A stretch of DNA of 64,000 nucleotides, from positions 57,837 through 121,836 of the forward strand of contig CAZDAW010000001.1 in the NCBI GenBank assembly GCA_964503685.1, in the 5' to 3' direction. This stretch comes from CAZDAW01 sp964503685. GTDB taxonomy: Bacteria > Chloroflexota > Anaerolineae > Anaerolineales > Anaerolineaceae. The position numbers and the translations under genes are program-made. Positions 32,823 through 42,760 of the stretch are shown piece after piece (within the stretch, counting starts at the first letter, position 1; every line of letters starts with the position of its first letter). The notes under the pieces were generated by a model, which had not been told where the DNA came from, did no database searches, and saw only the letters and a list, made by a program, of their open reading frames with translations.

Positions 32823-34943
32823 ATGACTAACGATGTGTTAAATCAGCAAAACCAGGCCACATTACAACAGGTAGAACCGACCCATTCAAAAAAATTCGCG
32901 CCACCTTTTTATTGGGTCCGAAAACGCGATGGGAGGATTGTAGAATTTGACATCACCAAGATATCGGATGCTATTTTTAAGGCAGCAAAATCGGTGGGTG
33001 GAACCGATTCCGATCTGGCTGTTGAATTGGCTAATGTAGTCGTTCGCTATCTGGGAAGCGGCAACATAAAAGAGATTCCTGACGTGGAAGAGATACAGGA
33101 TGCCGTAGAAAAGGTCTTGATCGAAAAAGGTCATGCGAAAACCGCCAAGGCTTATATCCTTTATCGTGATCGCCGGACGCGGATGCGCGAAGCGCGTTCG
33201 GAACTGATGGATGTTGTCGAAGATATCCTGATGGAAACTAACCGGGAAAACGCGAATGTTGGGAATTCGCCCTCTGCCAAAATGCTGCAAATTGCATCAG
33301 CGGCCAGCCGGCAGTATTACTTATCGCGATTGATCCCAGAAGAAATGGCTCAGGCGCATCGAAACGGTGATATTCACATTCATGACCTGGATTTTTACGG
33401 CAAGACGCTCACCTGTGTTCAGATTCCGTTGGCCAATTTATTGACAAACGGTTTTGACACAGGTCATGGATATATTCGTCCACCCAAACGTCCATCTTCT
33501 GCCACAGCATTGGCGGCCATTATTTTGCAAAGTTCACAAAACGATATGCATGGCGGACAATCTTTTGCATTTTTTGACCGAGACATGGCAGCATTTGTTG
33601 CAGGCGCTTCGGATTTTGAAGTGTATCAGGCTATGGAAGCATTAATTTATAATCTGAATTCGATGCATAGCCGCGCTGGCGCGCAGGTTCCATTTAGCTC
33701 TCTAAACCTGGGAAGCGATACGACCTCTGAGGGACGTTTAGTCACAAAATGTCTGTTGGAAGCCTATGAAAAAGGCCTGGGGCGAGGTGAAACACCTATT
33801 TTTCCGAATATTATCTTTCGGTTGAAGGAAGGGATTAATTTCAATCCTGGCGATCCCAATTACGATCTTTTCCAATTAGCGATGCGCGTCTCATCTCAGC
33901 GGATGAATCCCACATTTTCATTCATGGATTCATCGTTTAACCAACCTTATACTACTGAGGTTGCCTATATGGGCTGCCGTACACGAGTGATCGCCAACCG
34001 GCGCGGCCCGGCTATAAGCAACGGACGTGGGAATTTATCGTTTACAACGATTAATTTGCCCCGGGTCGCGATTAAAGCGAATGGTCATATCGATGTCTTT
34101 TTTCAGGAATTGCAATCCATCATGACTCTGGCGGCCCGACAATTGCATCATCGCTACCAGGTTCAGTCGCGCCTGAAGGCCCGCGACATGCCTTTCTTAA
34201 TGGGACAGGGCATTTATCTCGGCTCAGAAATGTTGAAACCTGACGATCCAATAGCGCCGGTTATCAAACACGGCACACTATCGATTGGATTTATTGGTTT
34301 GGCAGAAGCCTTGATCAGCCTGACAGGAAAACATCATGGGGAGGATATGAATACCAGACAATTGGGTCTGGAAATCGTAAAATTTATGCGTCAAATGGTG
34401 GAGTGTTTTGCAGACGAATACGATTTGAATTACACCTTACTGGCCACACCGGCTGAAGGTTTATCGGGACGCTTTGTCGCCGCAGATCGACATCTATTTG
34501 GATTGATTGATGGGGTTACCGACAAGGAATATTATACTAACAGCTTTCATGTTCCCGTCGGATTTAAACTCTCCTCTTATGAGAAATGCATTATTGAAGG
34601 TCCATACCATGAACTGACCAATGCCGGTCATATCAGCTATGTAGAACTGGAAGCGCCCCCCATTCATAATCTAGAAGCCTATGAACGCCTTTTACGACAC
34701 ATGGCGGCCTGTAACATGGGATATGCCGGGATTAATTTCCCGATCGACGAATGTACCAACTGCTCTCACCGGGGAGTCATTCCTGAAGAATGTCCTGTTT
34801 GTTGTTCATCTCATATACGCCGTATTCGCCGAATTACCGGTTATCTCTCAACCGTTGATCGATTCAATGACGCCAAGCAAGCTGAACTTAAGGACAGACG
34901 CCCGCAGATACCTAACCCAGCAAACAAAGAGTCACGTAAATGA
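32823..34943 (+). CDS. nrdD: Anaerobic (class III) ribonucleoside-triphosphate reductase
   Basis: A 706-residue glycyl-radical enzyme of normal length. An ATP-cone lies at about 30-125 ('VRKRDGRIVEFDITKISDAI'). The catalytic barrel includes 'DIHIHDLDFYGKTLTCVQIP'. The C-terminal zinc site is 'CTNCSHRGVIPEECPVC' and the radical glycine is in 'RRITGYLS' near residue 680. It makes deoxynucleotides without oxygen or B12. Its control by a B12 riboswitch implies it substitutes for a B12-dependent class II enzyme elsewhere (inference). Its stop overlaps the nrdG start. Confidence 0.94.
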   Translation: MTNDVLNQQNQATLQQVEPTHSKKFAPPFYWVRKRDGRIVEFDITKISDAIFKAAKSVGGTDSDLAVELANVVVRYLGSGNIKEIPDVEEIQDAVEKVLIEKGHAKTAKAYILYRDRRTRMREARSELMDVVEDILMETNRENANVGNSPSAKMLQIASAASRQYYLSRLIPEEMAQAHRNGDIHIHDLDFYGKTLTCVQIPLANLLTNGFDTGHGYIRPPKRPSSATALAAIILQSSQNDMHGGQSFAFFDRDMAAFVAGASDFEVYQAMEALIYNLNSMHSRAGAQVPFSSLNLGSDTTSEGRLVTKCLLEAYEKGLGRGETPIFPNIIFRLKEGINFNPGDPNYDLFQLAMRVSSQRMNPTFSFMDSSFNQPYTTEVAYMGCRTRVIANRRGPAISNGRGNLSFTTINLPRVAIKANGHIDVFFQELQSIMTLAARQLHHRYQVQSRLKARDMPFLMGQGIYLGSEMLKPDDPIAPVIKHGTLSIGFIGLAEALISLTGKHHGEDMNTRQLGLEIVKFMRQMVECFADEYDLNYTLLATPAEGLSGRFVAADRHLFGLIDGVTDKEYYTNSFHVPVGFKLSSYEKCIIEGPYHELTNAGHISYVELEAPPIHNLEAYERLLRHMAACNMGYAGINFPIDECTNCSHRGVIPEECPVCCSSHIRRIRRITGYLSTVDRFNDAKQAELKDRRPQIPNPANKESRK

Positions 34944-35461
34944 AAGTCCGAATCGCCGGAATCGCTGATGAAAGTGTCACCGATGGTGCAGGGCTGCGCC
35001 TTACCCTCTTTTTCCAGGGCTGTCCACATGCCTGTCCGGGCTGCCATAACCCACAGACCTGGAGCTTCGCTGGTGGGCAGGAATTTGATGTAGATGAATT
35101 GATTCCAACTTTGCGAATTACCCCGCTTCTATCGGGTGTTACCTTCAGCGGCGGTGAACCTTTTGCTCAGGCCGAAGCTGCTGCACGAATCGCTGGCTAT
35201 GTAAAATCCAGACAGTTGAACCTGTGGGTATATACCGGTTATGTATGGGAAGAATTATTGACAGACATTGAAAAACCCGGATATAGAGAGTTGATTTGCT
35301 TTGCAGACGTGATTGTCGATGGCCCTTATAAAAAAGAACTCAGGAGTCTTGCCTTACCCTATCGCGGCTCAACTAACCAGAGAATCATTCTGGTCAAACA
35401 AAGTCTGCAACAAAACGGCGCCGCCATGATCTATGATGTTGCCGGAAATTCCACAATTTAA
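34940..35461 (+). CDS. nrdG: Anaerobic ribonucleotide reductase activating protein
   Basis: A 173-residue radical SAM enzyme. The cluster motif 'CPHACPGC' (CxxxCxxC) is near residues 30-37, followed by 'TFSGGEPFAQ' for SAM binding. It installs the glycyl radical in NrdD. The start overlaps nrdD by four bases, so translation is coupled. The gene ends at a strong terminator. Confidence 0.93.
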   Translation: MKVRIAGIADESVTDGAGLRLTLFFQGCPHACPGCHNPQTWSFAGGQEFDVDELIPTLRITPLLSGVTFSGGEPFAQAEAAARIAGYVKSRQLNLWVYTGYVWEELLTDIEKPGYRELICFADVIVDGPYKKELRSLALPYRGSTNQRIILVKQSLQQNGAAMIYDVAGNSTI

Positions 35462-35501
35462 AACAGGGTTATCTGAATGGGAGCACAGATAGCCCTGTTT
35501 T
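35460..35501. terminator. Strong bidirectional intrinsic terminator after nrdG
   Basis: AAAACAGGGTTATCTG pairs with CAGATAGCCCTGTTTT over 16 positions with one G-U pair and a ten-base loop. A-run and T-run arms allow termination of nrdG on the plus strand and of the alcohol dehydrogenase gene on the minus strand. Confidence 0.88.
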
Positions 35502-35530
35502 AAGATAACTTTAAAAATTTATTGCTACAC

Positions 35531-36700
35531 CTATCGAGCTAATTTCAAAATATTAATGACATCCTTTTGACCCAATTTCACGAACTGCCCAACAGTCTTT
35601 GTATCCGAATTGGTGCATTTGGCGGCCATTTCTTCCAGCCGATCATCTTTGACGCCCAGCTCAGGTAATGTTGTGGGCAGTCCAATAAATTTGAAGAAAT
35701 TTTCGTGCCGGCGAATACCCTCAATCGCCGTTCTTTCCGGCGACCAGAACGAATTTTCAACATTCCATATCCTGACTGCGAACTGGGCAAATCGCTTCAA
35801 ATCATGTTTGTAAACATACTTCATCCAGGCCGGAAAGACCACCGCAAGACCAGCGCCATGCGCCACATCGTAAATACCGCTTAATTCATGCTCAATATCA
35901 TGCGAGGCCCAATCGGAAACCCTGCCGGTATCCATCAAAGTATTGTGAATGACCGTTCCGCTCCACATCACCTCGGCCCAGGCGTCATAGTTATCGGGTT
36001 GTTCCAAAACAACAGGGATATTATTGATCACTGTTTTCACAGTTGCTTCAATCAGACGGTCGATCAATTCTACATTTTGGGTATTGGTAAAATATCGTTC
36101 CAGGGCGTGAGCGATAATATCAGCCGCCCCGCAGGCAACCTGATACTTGGGGAGTGTGAAAGCCAGTTCGGGATTCAGAATAGAGAATTTGGGATAACAT
36201 AGAACAGAGTTGACCGCCCGCTTATACCAGCCATCCTCGTTGGTGATCACTGTTCCTGTGCTGGCTTCGCTTCCTGCTGCTGGGATGGTTAAAATTGTCC
36301 CGATGGGTAATGCTTCTTTCACTGTTGCCTTACCGACAAAGAAATCCCACACATCGCCCTGATAGGGGACGCCAAACGCAATCGCCTTGGCCGAATCAAT
36401 GACGCTGCCGCCGCCCACTGCCAGGATAAAGTTGATCTGGTTTTCCCGGCAAATCTTAATCCCTTCTCGTACGAGGCTGAGCCGGGGATTGGGTTTGACG
36501 CCGCCAAGTTCAACAAATTCAACGCCAGCTTCTTTTAGAGAAGCAACCACCCTGTCATACAGACCGGTTTGTTTGGCGCTGTTGCCGCCGTAGTGTAACA
36601 ATATTTTTTTGCTGTATTTACTGGTCTCTTTGCCAACGCTATTCTCGGTTCCTCTGCCAAATATTATCTTGGTCGGATTATGAAAAATAAAATTATCCAT
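35531..36700 (-). CDS. Iron-containing alcohol dehydrogenase (BDH/YqhD type)
   Basis: A 389-residue group III alcohol dehydrogenase. The nucleotide site 'GGGSVIDSAKAIAFG' is near residues 95-109. Metal ligands lie in 'GAADIIAHALERYF' (Asp and His near 200) and 'HDIEHELSGIYDVAHGAGLA' (two His near 268 and 282). These enzymes reduce aldehydes such as butyraldehyde with NAD(P)H. The gene stands alone on the minus strand. It could feed or drain aldehydes used by the tungsten enzyme, but that is speculation. Confidence 0.9.
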   Translation of the reverse strand: MDNFIFHNPTKIIFGRGTENSVGKETSKYSKKILLHYGGNSAKQTGLYDRVVASLKEAGVEFVELGGVKPNPRLSLVREGIKICRENQINFILAVGGGSVIDSAKAIAFGVPYQGDVWDFFVGKATVKEALPIGTILTIPAAGSEASTGTVITNEDGWYKRAVNSVLCYPKFSILNPELAFTLPKYQVACGAADIIAHALERYFTNTQNVELIDRLIEATVKTVINNIPVVLEQPDNYDAWAEVMWSGTVIHNTLMDTGRVSDWASHDIEHELSGIYDVAHGAGLAVVFPAWMKYVYKHDLKRFAQFAVRIWNVENSFWSPERTAIEGIRRHENFFKFIGLPTTLPELGVKDDRLEEMAAKCTNSDTKTVGQFVKLGQKDVINILKLAR

Positions 36701-36847
36701 TCCAATGCCATCCTTTCCAGTGTTTTAATATCCAAATTATACCATTCGAAACAGCATAACAAGAGGCTCACAAAGAAGTGTGATATTAAGTCACCGTTAT
36801 GCCGATATAATACATAGAACTGGATAATACACGATCTTAAAGACAAG

Positions 36848-37846
36848 TTGAATAAAAAACGATTGATGCAAATGAAAATTTATCAGCCACTCAAAAGTTC
36901 TTTCTTGCGCCGGGGTAAGAGATTAATTATAGGGGCCTCATTACTGTTCTTATCAGGGCTTGGCTTATGCCAGGCAGCCGATAGTGAATTGATTGAAAAC
37001 TGGGACACAACGGCTGCGCCTTATTTCTTCCTGTTTGGCCCAGGTCAGAGTCGGGCGGTTTCAGGTATTGAAGATACTGCCGCTGAAGATAGCAAAGTTT
37101 TACAACTGGAACTGGCTTCTAACCCAACACCTGGGCCAGGCAACGGCCCCGAAATCCAAACCCAAACGACTTTTAAATTTACAACATATTCCAGTCGTTT
37201 GAAGACCGCCAATTGCTCTGCTCAACCCAACGCCGGTGTTGTCACCGGGTTCTTCACTTACTACAATGATGGCAGAGATTACAATCTGGATGGATTGCCC
37301 GACAACAGTGAAATTGATTTTGAATGGTTATGCGCTGAGCCTGAAACGATTTATCTGACAATGTGGACCGATTATCGTGATTCGGATGAGGCGCATAAAC
37401 GAGTGGCGCGAAAAATCAATCTGAAAACGGGCGTCATCGAATATACCTGTTATTTTGAAGCGTATGGCGAGGAAGCTTGCCAACCGCTGAAAGGCGCTGC
37501 AAACCAGCCTGAGGCAATAGCGCCTCTGACCGGTTACGACTCCAGTACAGCATATTATGAGTATGGTCTCACCTGGACTTCCATACGGGTGACCTGGTGG
37601 TTGAAAAATCCAGGCTCAGAAGACACAATCACGCTGTGGGATTACCAGGGACCTGCCACTCATATTCCTTCTCGCCCAGCCTATCATATGATTAACGTCT
37701 TTCACACCAATAATTGGACGCCTTATGATCACCCTGGGGCAATCGAAGCACCCAACGCGCCCATCTCTGCCTTCGTGGATTGGACAAAAATCGCAGTAAC
37801 CGCGTTTCCAAATACTACAAAAATTTATTTCCCTCTCGTGAAATAA
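36848..37846 (+). CDS. Secreted GH16-like glycoside hydrolase
   Basis: A 332-residue protein starting with TTG at 36848; an ATG six codons later is possible. The basic start and hydrophobic stretch 'LIIGASLLFLSGLGLCQA' (about 26-43) form a signal peptide or lipobox-like leader. The catalytic motif of GH16 enzymes is visible in 'NSEIDFEWL' (E-x-D-x-E) near residue 157. 'VVTGFFTY' before it is also characteristic. GH16 enzymes cleave beta-1,3/1,4-glucans. The C-terminal half is short of clear binding modules. Confidence 0.72.
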   Translation: MNKKRLMQMKIYQPLKSSFLRRGKRLIIGASLLFLSGLGLCQAADSELIENWDTTAAPYFFLFGPGQSRAVSGIEDTAAEDSKVLQLELASNPTPGPGNGPEIQTQTTFKFTTYSSRLKTANCSAQPNAGVVTGFFTYYNDGRDYNLDGLPDNSEIDFEWLCAEPETIYLTMWTDYRDSDEAHKRVARKINLKTGVIEYTCYFEAYGEEACQPLKGAANQPEAIAPLTGYDSSTAYYEYGLTWTSIRVTWWLKNPGSEDTITLWDYQGPATHIPSRPAYHMINVFHTNNWTPYDHPGAIEAPNAPISAFVDWTKIAVTAFPNTTKIYFPLVK

Positions 37847-37856
37847 ATCACCAGCC

Positions 37857-39149
37857 TCACCGGGCCATCAACGAATAAGTCAATCCGTACAAAATGGTGG
37901 CGATGAAGCAGGTAACTACCATCACGGGTAAGCCACGCCTGCTCCATATTTTAGATGTTATCGGGGTACGCGTCTTCTCGGAAATTGAGACGACGACTAT
38001 ATTTGCCGTAGAACCGATAATGGTTGCATTGCCGCCCAGGCCAGCGCCCAGAACTAATGCCCACCAAAGAGGCTGAATATTCATTCCGGATGAGCCCAGA
38101 CCCTCAATAATCGGGATCATCGCAATTGTGATAGGAACATTATCAATCACTGCCGATAAGATGGCAATCGCCCAGATTAAAATAATGCCAAATAATACGG
38201 GAGGCGTATTATTAAATCGTGCAAGGAATGAGGCAAGATGATGCAAGACGCCTGCCGATTCCATACCGCCCACAATGATAAACAACCCGGCGAAGAAGAC
38301 CAGCACACTCCATTCAATCCTTCGCAATACTTCATTGATAGGTTGTCTGGCCCAGACTAAAGCTACGGCGGCGGCGCCTAATGCGATGAATGAAGCGCTA
38401 ATTTGCAACTTTCCCTGCAACAGAAAAAGAAGCAACGCGCCAGCCAACACAATCAACACCCGCCGGGCTGTGATTGGATCTTCAAACGCCTGCCTGGGAT
38501 TCAATTTCATAATTGCTTCAGGATCGACCGGGGGCTGCGCCAGTTCTCGGCGAAACAAGAAACGCAACAATACAAGCGCCACCAACCACGTGACAATAAT
38601 GATGGGCAATGAATGGGTTAAAAAATCAGTGAAAGATAAATTTGCCGCTGAAGCAATCAATACGTTAGGTGGGTCGCCCACCAGCGTCGCCACACCCCCT
38701 GTATCTGATAATAACGCCTCAGCCATTAACAATGGGGTCGCATTGACGCCCAGAACTTCACTGATAAGGATTGTCACTGGGGCAATGAGAACGACCGTTG
38801 TGACATTATCCAAGAACATTGATAATATAGTCGTGACAGTGCCCAGTAAAATCATCAATCGAACTGGTTTACCCCTGGATAACCTGCCAGCCCATACGGC
38901 AATATATTGAAAAAATCCGGTCGGTTCTAATAACGAGACAAGCATCATCATCCCCAGCAATAAACCCACTGTATTGAAGTCAATGGCTTTGAAAGCCTGC
39001 TCTTCCGTATAAAATTGGAATATCGTTCCTGCAACAACCATCGCAACAGCGCCGGCTATCGCGACAATGGAACGGTTGAGTTTTTCGCTGAAAATCAGAT
39101 AGATGCTGCCTAAAAAGATTACTCCTGAAATAATCATTTGGAGAATCAT
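37857..39149 (-). CDS. ArsB/NhaD-superfamily ion transporter
   Basis: A 430-residue membrane protein with about 11-12 hydrophobic segments. Typical ion-transporter-superfamily motifs are 'NVTTVVLIAPVTILI', 'LVGDPPNVLIASAANLSFTD' and the symmetry-related 'DNVPITIAMIPII' with 'GNATIIGSTANIVVVSI'. The family includes arsenite, Na+/H+ and dicarboxylate carriers; the ion cannot be decided here. It is co-directional with, and 12 bases after, the CBS-domain gene, which may sense nucleotides to control it. Confidence 0.85.
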   Translation of the reverse strand: MILQMIISGVIFLGSIYLIFSEKLNRSIVAIAGAVAMVVAGTIFQFYTEEQAFKAIDFNTVGLLLGMMMLVSLLEPTGFFQYIAVWAGRLSRGKPVRLMILLGTVTTILSMFLDNVTTVVLIAPVTILISEVLGVNATPLLMAEALLSDTGGVATLVGDPPNVLIASAANLSFTDFLTHSLPIIIVTWLVALVLLRFLFRRELAQPPVDPEAIMKLNPRQAFEDPITARRVLIVLAGALLLFLLQGKLQISASFIALGAAAVALVWARQPINEVLRRIEWSVLVFFAGLFIIVGGMESAGVLHHLASFLARFNNTPPVLFGIILIWAIAILSAVIDNVPITIAMIPIIEGLGSSGMNIQPLWWALVLGAGLGGNATIIGSTANIVVVSISEKTRTPITSKIWSRRGLPVMVVTCFIATILYGLTYSLMAR

Positions 39150-39161
39150 TGAGTTCCTCTT

Positions 39162-39632
39162 TTACGATGATAAGCGCCATGTACTCAATAAGGATGTGCC
39201 AACATCAACACGCGAGGCTATTCCAATCAGTTGTTTTTCGGAATTTACGACTGGCATATCTAACAAATCTTCCTGATAGAGCATCGCAAAGGCGCGTAAC
39301 AAACCGCAGTCATCTTCAACGTAAATGGCCGGTTGCATTACACTATCAACAGATAGCGCAAGCGCTTCTTGAGATGGCAGCCTGTTCTCAACTGCCCCAA
39401 AATCGCCGACATAACCGAAGTCCTGGACAAGTTTGATGAAATCAGGCATCACCAGCGTCAAGAGATCGCGTAACTGTAACAAACCCACAAGTCTGCCTTT
39501 TTCATCAACCACAGGCAATGTGCCGATATGTTTTTCCAAACACAAGGCAGCAGCTTCTTTGATAGTGGCAGAGGCTGGTATCGAGAAGACATGACGCTTC
39601 ATACATTCCGTAATATTTCTGAAACCAGTCAT
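39162..39632 (-). CDS. CBS-domain pair protein
   Basis: A 156-residue protein made of two CBS repeats (about 8-60 and 90-150). 'KHIGTLPVVDEKGRLVGLLQ' and 'LLDMPVVNSEKQLIGIASRV' are the matching strands. CBS pairs bind adenine nucleotides and regulate channels or enzymes. CAGGAGG precedes the ATG. It forms an operon with the downstream ArsB/NhaD-type transporter and is divergent from the ClC channel gene. Confidence 0.85.
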   Translation of the reverse strand: MTGFRNITECMKRHVFSIPASATIKEAAALCLEKHIGTLPVVDEKGRLVGLLQLRDLLTLVMPDFIKLVQDFGYVGDFGAVENRLPSQEALALSVDSVMQPAIYVEDDCGLLRAFAMLYQEDLLDMPVVNSEKQLIGIASRVDVGTSLLSTWRLSS

Positions 39633-39924
39633 ACTACCTCCTGATTTTTATGTATTTAACTCAAAATAATACACAAATTGTAAATTTCACTGTCAATAGC
39701 CTGAAAGGTCAAAACAATCTCTTTCAAGATAGAAGAAAGACTGTTTTACCCCAAAGGGGACTTATCTCTGCGAAACTTTGCTTCACTCGCAGAGATGAAA
39801 AACGGGTAAGTTTTTCTAATCCTGAACTCTCGTTATTTAGGTTAATTATATGTGTTATTTAATAACAGAAGGGAAACAAAATCTCACCAACCCGTGAAGT
39901 GCATTTAAGATTGGATGATAAAAA

Positions 39925-41991
39925 GTGGTTTATAATACAAAGCAATTCTTTTTTATGATAGGGAAATCTATCAGGATTTTTAAGAATTTTTATGCGTTTG
40001 TACGACACATGTGGGGGCGTATTTCCCTGCCCGAATCCGTGTTTTTAGGGTTGGTAGCGATTATTGTTGGCCTGTTGACTGGGGTTGGGGTCTGGCTGTT
40101 CAAACAACTGATCAATTTGATCCAGAAGTTTATGTTCAACACATTAGGTAATCTTATTGAACCTTATGGGCGTTGGACAATGGCAGTATTGCCTGTTGCA
40201 GGGGGAGTGGTTGTTGGCCTTATCTCATACTTCGTGATAGGCAAAGAGCGATACCATGGCTTACCGGGTATTATTGAAGCGTGCGCATTGGCAGGCGGGA
40301 GACTCCCATTTGCAAAAATGCCGATCCGGGTTACTGCCGCTGCGCTCTCTATCGGTTCGGGCGCATCGGTTGGTCCCGAAGATCCTTCGGTTCAAGTCGG
40401 AGCCAACATCGGTTCGATGATCGGTCAATGGCTGCATTTCTCTGAAGAACGTGTCAGAGCGCTGGTTGCTGGCGGCGCCGCAGCGGGGATTGCATCAGCT
40501 TTCAATGCCCCGATTGCCGGCGTCTTTTTTGCTCTCGAAGTTTTATTGGGAGAATTAAGCGGAAGTTCTTTTGCTTATATCACAATCTCTGGCGTCATCG
40601 CTTCGGTATTCACACAGGCTGTTTCCGGGTCACAACCTGCTTTTAATATCCCACAGTATTCATCTAACTCTATCTGGGAACTTCCCCTTTATCTTGGGTT
40701 GGGTTTGTTGGCTGGCCCTTTGGCTGCCGCTTATATTCAACTCATTACACTATCCCGTAAATTATTCCATAGACTGGCCATCCCCGTATGGTGCAAGCCA
40801 GCCTTAGCCGGGTTGATGGTTGGTGGTGTTGGCGTTTTATTACCGCAAATATTTGGCGTGGGTTATGAAGTGATTGGTTCAATCCTGGAGAATAATTCTT
40901 TAACTGTACTTCTTCTGCTGGTTTTATTGATCGCAAAATTGATTTTAACCCCGGTATCCATTGGCGGTGGTTTCGTTGGGGGCGTTTTTGCTCCTTCCTT
41001 ATTCCTTGGCGCAACCTTAGGAGGGGCCTATGGCATGGTTGCCAATTGGCTATTCCCATCGTTAGAAATTTCTATGCCTGCTTTTGCAATGGTCGGAATG
41101 GCAGCAGTTTTGGCCGGTACCGTGCATGCACCTCTTACCGCTCTCCTGTTATTATTTGAAATGACGCACGATTACCGAATCATACTGCCACTCATGTTTG
41201 CCGTAGCAGTATCTCTGATTGTGGCGCGCAGATTTCAAAAAGAGTCGGTTTATCAGTTGCCCCTGGTGGAAAATGGAATTCGACTTGAAAATGGGCGCGA
41301 CGTTGAAGTTCTGGAAGGAATCACTGTTCAGGAAGTGATGTACAAGGATCTGACTTATCTCAATGAAAGCGATACAATCTCTACTGCCGTTGATCTCTTC
41401 AGTAAAACTCGCCGCCATGGATTACCTGTCATCAATTCATCGGGTGAACTGTCTGGCATGCTCACATTGGAAGATATCGAAAAAGCTTCCAGCAAAGGTA
41501 TAGATGAAGAAAATGATATTGTAGGAGATATATGTACTCGTCAATTGGAAACGGTTTATCCTGATGAAACCATCGGGACTGCTTTTCGGAGGATGAGCGT
41601 TAAGGATATCGGACGTCTACCGGTAGTGAGCCGTGAAAACCCTCTCCAATTGATCGGGGTGTTACGGCGCAATGATATGATCAGGGCGTACGAAGTGGCT
41701 CTTACCCGACGCGCCTCGCTGCGCCATCGTACGCATCAGGTCAGATTGGGTATCCTGAGCGGCGCAGATGTTCATGAGGTCATTGTTCACACCAATTCTG
41801 GTTGCGCAGCCAAACGAATTAAAGAGGTAACATGGCCGCGTGACTGTGTTATTTCCTCGATCCGCCGTGGGCAAAAAATTTTACTGCCTCATGGCGATAC
41901 ACTTCTAAAACCAGGGGATGTCCTTATTGTTGTGACCGAAGGAAGCGGACTGGAAGAAGTAGAAAGAATCTGCGCAGTTACCACAGAGTAA
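39925..41991 (+). CDS. ClC chloride channel/antiporter with CBS and TrkA-C domains
   Basis: A 688-residue protein from a GTG at 39925; the ATG at 39955 is equally plausible. The ClC domain occupies about 30-440 with motifs 'GSGASVGPEDPSVQ' and 'GGVFAPSLFLGATLGG'. The canonical 'GREGP' is changed to 'GPEDP' but the gating glutamate is kept. A CBS pair follows (about 460-580: 'TRRHGLPVINSSGELSGMLT'). A TrkA-C-like domain ends the protein ('ISSIRRGQKILLPHGDTLLK'). The triple fusion suggests nucleotide-gated anion transport. Confidence 0.87.
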   Translation: MVYNTKQFFFMIGKSIRIFKNFYAFVRHMWGRISLPESVFLGLVAIIVGLLTGVGVWLFKQLINLIQKFMFNTLGNLIEPYGRWTMAVLPVAGGVVVGLISYFVIGKERYHGLPGIIEACALAGGRLPFAKMPIRVTAAALSIGSGASVGPEDPSVQVGANIGSMIGQWLHFSEERVRALVAGGAAAGIASAFNAPIAGVFFALEVLLGELSGSSFAYITISGVIASVFTQAVSGSQPAFNIPQYSSNSIWELPLYLGLGLLAGPLAAAYIQLITLSRKLFHRLAIPVWCKPALAGLMVGGVGVLLPQIFGVGYEVIGSILENNSLTVLLLLVLLIAKLILTPVSIGGGFVGGVFAPSLFLGATLGGAYGMVANWLFPSLEISMPAFAMVGMAAVLAGTVHAPLTALLLLFEMTHDYRIILPLMFAVAVSLIVARRFQKESVYQLPLVENGIRLENGRDVEVLEGITVQEVMYKDLTYLNESDTISTAVDLFSKTRRHGLPVINSSGELSGMLTLEDIEKASSKGIDEENDIVGDICTRQLETVYPDETIGTAFRRMSVKDIGRLPVVSRENPLQLIGVLRRNDMIRAYEVALTRRASLRHRTHQVRLGILSGADVHEVIVHTNSGCAAKRIKEVTWPRDCVISSIRRGQKILLPHGDTLLKPGDVLIVVTEGSGLEEVERICAVTTE

Positions 41992-42655
41992 GTTTTCCAA
42001 TAGATCGATTTATTGCACAGGGCTTTCTTTATGGATTGTCCCCAATATAATCTGCCAATTGTGGACCACATGGCGACCGATCCATCCGCATTTCAGGGAA
42101 AGTCGTGCTTTTTACTTACCCTTCGGCAAGAGGATGTATAAAAGTTGGTTTAGCAGTCGGCAGCGGCGTGTTAGTGATAGTGGGGACCTGGGTTGAAGTC
42201 ACGGCGGCGATCGGGCCTGCCTTGAAAGTGTTTGTGATCATCGGCGTCATTGTTGATAGTGATGGTATCAGTGGATACAAACGCTGAGCGAAAACCTGAT
42301 CAGGATCATTCGCTGGCAGTTATTCAAGTTACGCCCAGAAGATCGGTGATCTGGCTATCCTTAAAGAAAGAGCTGATCCATTCCCATCACCCAGAAGCTC
42401 AATTCCAGCTTGAGAAAATCTAATTACGTTATGCCAGTGTTCGTAAACCAGGAAAAGGCAAAAAGTACGGCGTTGCCTAGCGGATGCGTGATCTGTTTAT
42501 GGATCGCTGGAACCTCTGGCTGCGCCCGATTTTCTGAGGAATTGATGGATATTTTATTTAATTGCATTTTATTTCTACTGGCTATTTGCTGTTTGGAAAA
42601 TTTCATACACAGCGAATTGAATAACGAATCAACTTAAAAAGGTGGAAATTTCCTA
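41992..42655. other. Gene-poor stretch
   Basis: No convincing gene was found in these 664 bases. Short open frames of 60-75 codons (42105-42287, 42410-42637) lack ribosome sites and recognisable motifs. The first is Val/Gly/Ile-rich and could be a remnant of a membrane protein gene. The following segment, 'VTPRRSVIWLSLKKELI' read near 42325-42380, has no identified relative. Confidence 0.4.
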
Positions 42656-42711
42656 TTGACTTATCAAGGATTTACCTCTATAATGTTATAGACTTCCATA
42701 CGTATAGAGGT
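42656..42711 (+). promoter_or_regulatory. Promoter and likely GntR operator of sugar operon
   Basis: TTGACT (42656-42661) and TATAAT (42679-42684) have ideal 17-base spacing. A 9-bp inverted repeat, ACCTCTATA at 42674-42682 and TATAGAGGT at 42703-42711, covers the -10 box and the expected start site. Repressor binding there would block the promoter. The adjacent GntR protein is the natural candidate to bind it. Confidence 0.78.
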
Positions 42712-42760
42712 ATAGACCAATTACTCGTTAGCAAAAAATCCTGTGCGGCAAGGAGTTGAG

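Noticed and set aside
39764..39796. Stem-loop upstream of the ClC gene considered as a fluoride riboswitch
   Set aside because: The ATCTCTGCG/CGCAGAGAT stem is real, but the conserved bases of the crcB motif are absent.
42105..42637. Two short frames considered as small membrane proteins
   Set aside because: They have no ribosome sites, no family resemblance, and lie in sequence that looks degraded.
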